11,984 bases of DNA, from positions 1 to 11,984 of the forward strand of contig JAUXXN010000393.1 of NCBI GenBank assembly GCA_030684755.1. Reading direction: 5' to 3'. Position numbers and translations under genes: made by a program. This document shows positions 5,515 through 11,984 of the stretch, piece after piece (the stretch's first letter is position 1; every line of letters starts with the position of its first letter). The notes beneath the pieces are model-generated. The model did no database searches. It had not been told where the DNA came from and saw only the letters and a program-made list of their open reading frames with translations. The stretch comes from Hydrogenophaga sp. (GTDB lineage: Bacteria; Pseudomonadota; Gammaproteobacteria; Burkholderiales; Burkholderiaceae_C).

Positions 5515-8500
5515 TCAGCGGAGGGGCCCGCTGGGTTCATTTTGGCTGGGCAGCACCCGCTGGATTTTCTCAACCTGCGGGTCGGCCCAGCCGCCGGTGA
5601 TGTGAAATTCTTGCGTGGCGGCGCTTTGCAGGGGCTGGCGCAATAAAAACTGCGCCAAAAAGGTGCCCAGTCCCACGGCGGGATTGATGGCGGTGGCGAT
5701 GAGGGAGGCGGTACCGGCGTTGATTTCGGGGACCACCACCACTTTCAGGTCTTGCTGTTCGCGCGCGATGTCGGCGGTGCCTTCCATCAGCACGGCGGCG
5801 TTAACGCCTTTCATTTGCAGGTTGTTGGTGAAGAGCACGCCTTGGTCGATGCGGGCGTCGCCGCGCACGAAGTCGAAGGCGAATCCTTCGGAAAACACGT
5901 CGCGAAAATCGAGTGCCAGGCGCCGAGGCAGGGCTTGCAGGCTGAGCACGCCCAGCAGCTTGGCGGCGCCGGGGTCCACTTTCAGGAATTGGCCGCGCTC
6001 TACGTCGAGCTGCAGCTGGCCCGATAGGCTGGGGTAGTCCAGCACAAGCGGCGAGCCGAGCCAGCCGACGCTGCCTTCCAGGCGGCCTTTGCCGCCGCGC
6101 ACCACGCCTTCGCGGTCAAAGCGGGTGAGCAGTTGACCGGAGTCGTCGATGTTGAGCTGGAAATTGAGGGCGGTGCGCCGCTGCATGGCGGTGCCGTTGC
6201 CGTTGGGGCCCTCTTGCGCAGCCCAGTTACCGGTGGCGCTGAGCTGGGCTTCGGGCAGGGTGAGTTGGAGTTTGGTCAGGCGCCACTCGCTGCTGTTTGT
6301 GCCGCTGGCGCGGTTGATGGCTTCTATTTCTATGCGGCCCAGGCGGCGGTTGGCCAGATGGAGTTCGTCCACCACTATGTCCAGCGCGGGCACGCTGGCG
6401 GGTTGTTGCAGCAGTTTTTCAACGTCGCTGGCCACTGTGGGGGCCAGGTTGAGCCGTGCGAGGCGGGCAAAGACGCTGCCTGCCGTGCCGGGGCCCGGCT
6501 GGCGGTAAGCCACATAGCCGTTGAGCTCGTCGGTGTCGATGTTGGCGCGCCACTGGGTGCCCTCGCGCACCCCGCCGAGCACCACGCCGTTGAACGCCCG
6601 CCCGGCCACGGTGAGGAGGTCGGCGCGCACGGCCAGGGTGGTGGGCAAATAACCCAGGCTGGCGCTGGGGGCGGCGTCGGCGCGTGGCGCGCCAGCGGGT
6701 GCGGGGCTGCGCACATCGACCCCGGTGGCGGAGGCAAACGTGCGCTCCCAGGCGTCCACATTGAGCTGGTCCAGCCGAATGTTGCCGAGCACGCCTTCGG
6801 TGGGCAACGGTGCTGCCTCGTTGCCGCCGAGCCCCACGGCGACACTGCCGCGCAGCACGCGGGGCTCAATGCCCCGGATGTCGCGCTCGTATTGCAAGCT
6901 GGCCAGCGGGCTCAGCGGGGTGCCGAGCTCCAGGGCTAACCGGTCGGTGTGGGCTTCTTCGTTGACCACCGACAGCACGCTGGACTCGAAACGCAGCGGC
7001 AGGCTGGCGTCGGCGGGTTTGTTCAGGGGCGCGGGCAGGTGGATGGCCATGCCCTGCAGGTTGCTGCTGACCTGCAGCTCGGGCACGCCGGCGCGAAACC
7101 CCAGCTGGGCGGTGTAGGCGGTGCTGCCGCTGGCGTTTTGAAACAGGCGCGAGACGAAGCCCAGGCCAGCGTCGCGCAGGCCCTCGGCGCTGGCTGTGCC
7201 TTGGCCGCGAAACTGCAAGTGCGCCGGGCCGCTGGCGTTGGGGCGCATGCCGCCCTCAAACCGCACCTCGCCGCCGTACAACCGGGCCTGGGCCGCCGCC
7301 ACGCTGAAGCCGGTGTCACTGAACTGCAGCGTGCCGGTGGCCCGCCCGAGCAGGGGTGCATCGGGGCTGATCTGCACGTCGTTGCCACCGAACTGCACGG
7401 TGCCGCCCACGCGGGTAGCGGGTATGTCCAAGAGGGGCAGGCTGAGCTGAAAAGTCACGTTGGCCGGGCCGCTGATGCGCGCCTGGGCGAGCGCCTGGCC
7501 GGTCATGTCGTTGAGCGGGCTGTTGCGCACGAAGCCCAGCACCTCGCTGGCGGGGCCTTGGGCTCGGGCGTCCACCACCACGGTGGAGCTTTGGGCCAGG
7601 TCGTCGATGCGGATGTCGGCCTGGCTCAACCGCACGTTGGGCGCGCCGTCGATGCCGCCTTGCAGGCTGGTGAGCTTGAGCGCTGTGCGGTCGAACACGA
7701 GTGCGCCGTTGACGCCGCGCAAGCCGGGCCAGGCCACATCGCCGGGCGTTTGCAGGTAGAGGGGCACGTAGTCAAAGTCCAGCCCCTGCAATTGGGCGCC
7801 GATGCGGAACACGCCGTTGGTGCCGGGCACGTCAAAAGGCATGTCGTACACGTCGCCCTCTAGGCGAAAGTCGACTTGGCTGGCGGTGCCGCTGCGCACC
7901 GCTTCGCGCACGTAACGCCGGGTTTCAGCACCGATGGTGAGTGGAAGGTAGCGGTGCACGCGTGTGGCGGTGGCGCGGCTGAGGGTGGCGGTGAGGTCGA
8001 GCACGCCCGGAAACCGCGAGCCTGAGGTGCTGCTTGTGGCGTCGCTGGTGTGCCAGCGCAACTGGGCCTTGCCTTCGATGTCGGCGTTGGACAGGCGCAG
8101 CGTGCCGATGTCCAGGTCGATGCGCTCGCCCTCGATGCGCCAGGAGGCGTCCGCCTCCAGGCGGTCCACCGGCAGGCGCGCCTCTTCAAAAATGCCGGGC
8201 AGGTCCAGGCTGCCTTTTTGGATGGCCAGTTTGGCACGCCCCTGCGCTTGGTTGAGGTCAAAGTCGAGCGTGGCGCCCGCCAAGCCGGGGCGCCCCGGCA
8301 GGGGGTACAGGCCCGAGGCCGACAGGCGCCCGCTGGGCTCGCCTTGCAGGGCCAGCCCCACAATGCGGCCCTTGGCTTGGTAGGTGCCGCCGAGCGCGTT
8401 GGCTGCGAAGGAATCGGGAGCGGCTGGGTTGGGCAGGGTTGTGTTCGCCGGGCTGGCTTGGGGCTTGGCTGGCAGCGGGCTGGGGCCTTGCCAGCGGGCC

Positions 8501-9762
8501 GACAGGCCTTCGACCTGGCCCGCTGGGCGCAGCTTGGCCAGCAGGTGGTGGGCGTTGCTGGCAAGCGGCAAGCGGGTGGCGATGGCGCTCAAGGCGGCCA
8601 GATCGAGCTGGTCGGCCGTGAGTGCCAAGCTGGCGGCGCGCTGGGCTGTGGCCGTGGCGTGCTTGAGGTGCAACACACCGCCGGGCCACACCGCACCTTC
8701 TTGGGTGCGAAAACGCAGGTTGGGGGTGGTGAGGCCAAAGCCCTGTGCGTCCCACTGCGCGGCCAGGCGCCCGCTCAGGTCGTCCAGCATCAGGGCGGGC
8801 AGTTCGGGCCCGAGCTGCAAGGCCACGCGCTGCAGGGCCAGGTCGGCGGTGGCGCCTGTGACCTGCCCGCGCTCCACATCGGCCCAGGCGCGCAGAGCGC
8901 CTTGGCCAGAGCGCACCTCCACGCCCCAGTCGGACAAATCGACGTAGGCGCGCAGTTGGGCCACGTCCACGTGGTCAAAGTCGGCGTAGAGCTCGCCGTC
9001 CCAACGGTGCCAGGGCGCTTGCCCTGGGGTGCGGCTGCGCCCCAGGTTCAGCAGCGGCTCGCGCAGACGGGCGCGTAGGCTGAAGCGCTGGCCCCAGTCG
9101 CTGGGTGGTGTGGCGTCCAGGCGAATGTGGTGGGTGCGTGCGGTGTTGCGCACCACAAGGTTGAGTGCGTCCAGCGCCAGCGGGGGCTGGCTGCGCAGGT
9201 CGTCGGTCCAGCGCACGGTGCCGCCTTGTATGACGAATTCGCCTTGTGAGAAAAACCAGTCGGCGCCAGCGCTGTCGCCCCCCAACGGGTCGGATACATC
9301 CAGACCAGCCACCTCGATGCGCCCCTGGGCGGTGCGCCGCACATCCAGCACCGGTTGGTCGACGATGACCTGCTCAAACCCAAGCCGCCACAACGAGCCC
9401 ACCGACAGCGATGCCCGCACCAGTGGGAGCTGCAGCGCGGGGCGTCCCTGGGGGTCAAACAGCTGCACGTCGCGCAAGGCCAGGCTGGGCACCAGGGTGG
9501 GCAGCCAGCGCGGGTCGTTGCCATGGGGTTCGGCCCGGATGTCTCCCACCCGCACCGGAACCCCTATGGAGGCGCTGGCCCAGCGTTCCAACTCGGGGCG
9601 CCATTCGCCAATTCGCGGCACAATGAAGAAGTGCAATGTTCCCCAAGTCAGTGCAACCAAGCCCCAAGCAGTCAGAACCACCCACAGCAGCAGCCGCGTC
9701 GCGGCGGCAAGTGTTTTTAGGGTTCGCGTGGCTGATGCGATAGGCGCCGGGGTTTGATTCAT
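5515..9762 (-). CDS. yhdP: YhdP family AsmA-like protein (TIGR02099/DUF3971)
   Basis: This very large protein (1415 residues) has one N-terminal membrane helix at about 23-48, followed by a long beta-rich periplasmic region. The early segment IGVPVRVGDIRAE and the C-terminal signature FHITGGWADPQVEKI (about 1386-1400), preceded by the LGTFLAQFLLRQPL stretch, are typical of the YhdP/AsmA-like family. In E. coli, YhdP (about 1266 residues) works with TamB and YdbH in moving phospholipids from inner to outer membrane along a hydrophobic groove. A similar role is likely here. I chose ATG at 9762; an in-frame GTG at 9771 would add three residues, and neither has a strong Shine-Dalgarno sequence. 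The start lies only 14 bp from the divergent glnE start, so its promoter must lie inside glnE coding DNA or the mRNA must be nearly leaderless. The amidase gene follows 25 bp after the stop. No frame disruption is seen. Confidence 0.92.
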   Translation of the reverse strand: MNQTPAPIASATRTLKTLAAATRLLLWVVLTAWGLVALTWGTLHFFIVPRIGEWRPELERWASASIGVPVRVGDIRAEPHGNDPRWLPTLVPSLALRDVQLFDPQGRPALQLPLVRASLSVGSLWRLGFEQVIVDQPVLDVRRTAQGRIEVAGLDVSDPLGGDSAGADWFFSQGEFVIQGGTVRWTDDLRSQPPLALDALNLVVRNTARTHHIRLDATPPSDWGQRFSLRARLREPLLNLGRSRTPGQAPWHRWDGELYADFDHVDVAQLRAYVDLSDWGVEVRSGQGALRAWADVERGQVTGATADLALQRVALQLGPELPALMLDDLSGRLAAQWDAQGFGLTTPNLRFRTQEGAVWPGGVLHLKHATATAQRAASLALTADQLDLAALSAIATRLPLASNAHHLLAKLRPAGQVEGLSARWQGPSPLPAKPQASPANTTLPNPAAPDSFAANALGGTYQAKGRIVGLALQGEPSGRLSASGLYPLPGRPGLAGATLDFDLNQAQGRAKLAIQKGSLDLPGIFEEARLPVDRLEADASWRIEGERIDLDIGTLRLSNADIEGKAQLRWHTSDATSSTSGSRFPGVLDLTATLSRATATRVHRYLPLTIGAETRRYVREAVRSGTASQVDFRLEGDVYDMPFDVPGTNGVFRIGAQLQGLDFDYVPLYLQTPGDVAWPGLRGVNGALVFDRTALKLTSLQGGIDGAPNVRLSQADIRIDDLAQSSTVVVDARAQGPASEVLGFVRNSPLNDMTGQALAQARISGPANVTFQLSLPLLDIPATRVGGTVQFGGNDVQISPDAPLLGRATGTLQFSDTGFSVAAAQARLYGGEVRFEGGMRPNASGPAHLQFRGQGTASAEGLRDAGLGFVSRLFQNASGSTAYTAQLGFRAGVPELQVSSNLQGMAIHLPAPLNKPADASLPLRFESSVLSVVNEEAHTDRLALELGTPLSPLASLQYERDIRGIEPRVLRGSVAVGLGGNEAAPLPTEGVLGNIRLDQLNVDAWERTFASATGVDVRSPAPAGAPRADAAPSASLGYLPTTLAVRADLLTVAGRAFNGVVLGGVREGTQWRANIDTDELNGYVAYRQPGPGTAGSVFARLARLNLAPTVASDVEKLLQQPASVPALDIVVDELHLANRRLGRIEIEAINRASGTNSSEWRLTKLQLTLPEAQLSATGNWAAQEGPNGNGTAMQRRTALNFQLNIDDSGQLLTRFDREGVVRGGKGRLEGSVGWLGSPLVLDYPSLSGQLQLDVERGQFLKVDPGAAKLLGVLSLQALPRRLALDFRDVFSEGFAFDFVRGDARIDQGVLFTNNLQMKGVNAAVLMEGTADIAREQQDLKVVVVPEINAGTASLIATAINPAVGLGTFLAQFLLRQPLQSAATQEFHITGGWADPQVEKIQRVLPSQNEPSGPLR

Positions 9763-9776
9763 GTCCAACACAAATT
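9763..9776. promoter_or_regulatory. Minimal divergent start region between yhdP and glnE
   Basis: Only 14 bp separate the chosen start codons of yhdP (9762, leftward) and glnE (9777, rightward); with the alternative GTG of yhdP the gap is 5 bp. No room exists for two promoters and ribosome-binding sites, so each gene's control region must lie in the other's 5' coding DNA. On the minus strand CATAAT (9780-9775) resembles a -10 box and would give a nearly leaderless yhdP transcript. No convincing -35 accompanies it. The arrangement is seen; the promoter reading is inference. Confidence 0.3.
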
Positions 9777-11984
9777 ATGACGGCCAGCCACACCCCCGGT
9801 TCCGCGCTTCACCATGCCGCTGCGTCAACCGATGCAATTTCCCCGCTCAACCCCTGTTCGCCATCCACGGCGACAGAGCGGCGGGCAGACTACTCGCGCT
9901 TCGTGCAGCGCGTGCGACGACGCTACCCGCAGGAACTGGACTGCCTGCCCCCGGGCGAACCGGTGCATGCGAGCATGCAGGTGGGCTTGGCGCGGCTGCG
10001 CGAGCGCGGTCTGCCCATGCCGGCGGCGCTGCGCGTGCTGCGCCAGTTGGTGTTGGAGCGGCTGGTGGTGCTGGACTGCGAGCAAGGCGCCTCGCTGGCC
10101 GCTGTCACCCGCGCAGTGACCGAACTGGCCGAACTGGCGCTGGATGCAGCCTGCACCCTGGCCTTTGCCGAACTCGATGAGTTGTACGGTGAACCCTTGG
10201 CCGAGGCCCTGGAACCGCTGCCGCTGCGGCTCAGGGCAGCCAATGAAAACAGCGCCGCCGCTGCCTTGGCACCAACCCAGCCAATGGTGCGCGCGCGCGC
10301 GATGGCGAGGGCGCAAATGTGGGTGATTGGCATGGGCAAGCTCGGCGCGCGCGAGCTCAATGTGTCCAGCGACATCGACCTGATCTACGTTTACGACGCC
10401 GATGGCGAGACTGCGGGCAACGCCCAGGGCCGAAACAAAATCAGCAACCACGAGTACTTTGGCAAAGCCGTTAAGCACATTTACAACACGGTGGGCGAAA
10501 TCACCGAACACGGCCAAGTGTTTCGGGTGGACTTGGCGCTGCGGCCCAACGGCAATTCTGGACCCAGTGCGGTGTCGCTGGGTGCGCTGGAAGAGTATTT
10601 TCTGGTGCAGGGCCGTGAGTGGGAGCGCTTTGCCTGGCTCAAGAGCCGGGTGATTGCGCCCGCCGCTTGCGTGCAGGACAAAAGCGCCAGCGCCTTGCGC
10701 GGCGCGGTGCTCCCCTTTGTGTTTCGTAAATACCTCGACTACAGCGTGTTCGACGCGCTGCGCATTTTGCACCGCCAGATCCGTGAACACGCGGCCAAGC
10801 GCGCGGCGGGCAACCCTGGCCGGGCCAACGATGTCAAGCTTTCGCGCGGTGGCATTCGTGAAATTGAGTTCACGGTGCAGCTGCTGCAGGTGGTGCGCGG
10901 CGGGCAGTTTCCCGAGCTGCGTACACGCCCCACGCAAGATGCCTTGACACGGCTGTGCCGCGCCAACCTGATGCCCCCGGCCACAGCCGATGCGCTGGCC
11001 AAGGCCTACGACTTTTTGCGCAAGGTCGAGCACCGCATTCAGTACTTGGACGACCAGCAGACCCACGTGATGCCTATGCGCGACGACGATCTGAACTGGA
11101 TCGCTGCCACCATGGGCTGTGCCCATGTGTGCGAGTTTTTGCACACGCTGGATGCGCACCGCGAGGTGGTGGCCCAAGAATTCGACACCCTGCTGGGTGG
11201 CCCCAGCAACGGCGGCTGCCAAGGCAAAGGCTGCAACGGCAAAAACGGCACAGGCCGTGCATCGGCTGAGGACCTGCAAAGCGTGTTGTCGCAATTGCCC
11301 GAGGCCTTTGCGGCCAAAGTGCACAACTGGAGCGAGCACCCCCGGGTGCTGGCCCTGCGCGAAGACGCCCGCACCCGGTTGGTGCGGCTGGTTCAGCGCA
11401 CCGGCGCTTGGTTGGAAGAAGGCCGGGTGAGCGAGGCGGCGGCGCTGCGCATGGCCGAGTGGATAGAGCCGCTGCTGCGCCGCGAAAGTTACTTGGCTTT
11501 ACTGCAAGAAAGACCGTCGGTGCACGAGCGCCTGCTGCGCCTGCTGGGCGCGGCCAAATGGCCCGCGCGCTACCTGCTCAAACACCCTGGCGTGATCGAT
11601 GAACTGGCAAGCCAGCAACTGCTCACCGACCGCTTCGACCCGGTGCAGTTTGAAGCCGAGCTGGAAGCCCGGCGCGCAGCCCTGCAGTCCACCGGCGAGG
11701 ACGATGAAGAAGAGCTGCTGAACATCTTGCGCCGTGCCCACCACGCCGAGGTGTTTCGCACCCTCGCGCGCGATCTGGAGCAGGTGCTCAGCGTGGAGCA
11801 GGTGGCCGACGATCTATCTGCCTTGGCCGATGCGGTGCTGCGCACCACCGCGCGCTGGTGTTGGGCACGGCTGAAAAACCGCCACCGCGAAACGCCTGCG
11901 TTTGCCATCATCGGCTACGGCAAACTCGGCGGCAAAGAGCTGGGCTACGGCAGCGACCTGGACATCGTTTTCGTGTACGAAGAC
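9777..11984 (+). CDS. glnE: Bifunctional glutamine synthetase adenylyltransferase/adenylyl-removing enzyme, truncated by window edge
   Basis: GlnE adds or removes AMP on a tyrosine of glutamine synthetase in response to PII and glutamine, tuning ammonia assimilation in the cytoplasm. The window holds 736 codons without a stop; family members are about 900-950 residues, so roughly the last fifth is missing. The N-terminal de-adenylylating domain has GMGKLGARELNVSSDIDL (residues 185-202; metal ligands Asp199 and Asp201). The C-terminal adenylylating domain begins its matching motif GYGKLGGKELGYGSDLD at 713, with Asp727 and Asp729. FVQRVRRRYP near the N-terminus and LSRGGIREIEF in the middle also fit the family. 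The ATG at 9777 is the only early in-frame Met but has no clear Shine-Dalgarno sequence, and the frame is open upstream. An odd Gly/Asn/Lys/Cys-rich linker occurs at about 476-495. It is transcribed divergently from yhdP. Confidence 0.95.
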   Translation, partial: MTASHTPGSALHHAAASTDAISPLNPCSPSTATERRADYSRFVQRVRRRYPQELDCLPPGEPVHASMQVGLARLRERGLPMPAALRVLRQLVLERLVVLDCEQGASLAAVTRAVTELAELALDAACTLAFAELDELYGEPLAEALEPLPLRLRAANENSAAAALAPTQPMVRARAMARAQMWVIGMGKLGARELNVSSDIDLIYVYDADGETAGNAQGRNKISNHEYFGKAVKHIYNTVGEITEHGQVFRVDLALRPNGNSGPSAVSLGALEEYFLVQGREWERFAWLKSRVIAPAACVQDKSASALRGAVLPFVFRKYLDYSVFDALRILHRQIREHAAKRAAGNPGRANDVKLSRGGIREIEFTVQLLQVVRGGQFPELRTRPTQDALTRLCRANLMPPATADALAKAYDFLRKVEHRIQYLDDQQTHVMPMRDDDLNWIAATMGCAHVCEFLHTLDAHREVVAQEFDTLLGGPSNGGCQGKGCNGKNGTGRASAEDLQSVLSQLPEAFAAKVHNWSEHPRVLALREDARTRLVRLVQRTGAWLEEGRVSEAAALRMAEWIEPLLRRESYLALLQERPSVHERLLRLLGAAKWPARYLLKHPGVIDELASQQLLTDRFDPVQFEAELEARRAALQSTGEDDEEELLNILRRAHHAEVFRTLARDLEQVLSVEQVADDLSALADAVLRTTARWCWARLKNRHRETPAFAIIGYGKLGGKELGYGSDLDIVFVYED

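Noticed and set aside
5490..5573. Longer start of the amidase at 5573
   Set aside because: It would overlap the end of yhdP by about 60 bp and add a Pro/Ala-rich stretch, whereas the 5489 start has AGGAG and the family N-terminus.
4419..9078. Several plus-strand open frames of 300-390 codons opposite the kinase, amidase and yhdP
   Set aside because: Same GC-driven antisense effect; they end and begin without regard to gene borders and lack motifs.
10289..10301. GCGCGCGCGC dinucleotide run in glnE
   Set aside because: Lies in frame inside the coding sequence (Arg-Ala codons) and is short; expected at this GC content.
9825..11339. Minus-strand open frame of 504 codons opposite glnE
   Set aside because: Shadow of glnE, whose two nucleotidyltransferase motifs are intact on the plus strand.

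Overview
The window reads as a chromosomal segment of a high-GC betaproteobacterium, most likely Burkholderiales and probably Comamonadaceae. This is inferred from the yhdP / carbon-nitrogen hydrolase block lying head-to-head with glnE, from GC-rich codon use, and from protein style. I see no transposase, integrase, tRNA, rRNA or CRISPR array. The gene content is mostly housekeeping and physiological.

Layout. Everything from the left edge to about 9762 lies on the minus strand; only glnE, which runs off the right edge, is on the plus strand. Read in the direction of minus-strand transcription from the divergent point near 9.77 kb, the order is: yhdP (AsmA-like inner-membrane/periplasmic protein); a nitrilase-superfamily amidase 25 bp later; and a two-transmembrane PAS sensor histidine kinase whose GTG start overlaps the amidase stop (GTGA). 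A 484-bp non-coding gap follows, containing several hairpins. After it come a small glycine-tailed RRM RNA-binding protein with its own intrinsic terminator, a two-cluster 4Fe-4S ferredoxin, a DEDDh 3'-5' exonuclease, an NlpC/P60 lipoprotein and the first 75 codons of a DAHP synthase (aroG-type).

How the genes may work together. yhdP, the amidase and the kinase look like one translationally coupled operon. In several proteobacteria yhdP is followed by a nitrilase-family gene and tldD; here the next position is taken by an orphan sensor kinase with no response regulator in view. glnE modifies glutamine synthetase, the amidase may release ammonia from omega-amides, and the kinase resembles the FixL/DctB class. 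A nitrogen/carbon-status theme is possible but is inference only.

Most notable non-coding signals: (1) three tandem 12-bp units at 802-837, two with perfect DnaA boxes, between the exonuclease and the lipoprotein; (2) a terminator-like hairpin with a possible competing fold in the leader of the RRM gene; (3) start codons of yhdP and glnE only about 14 bp apart; (4) a 15-bp perfect palindrome upstream of aroG. I found no clear evidence of a wholly new multi-gene system; the DnaA-box array and the RRM leader are the best leads.
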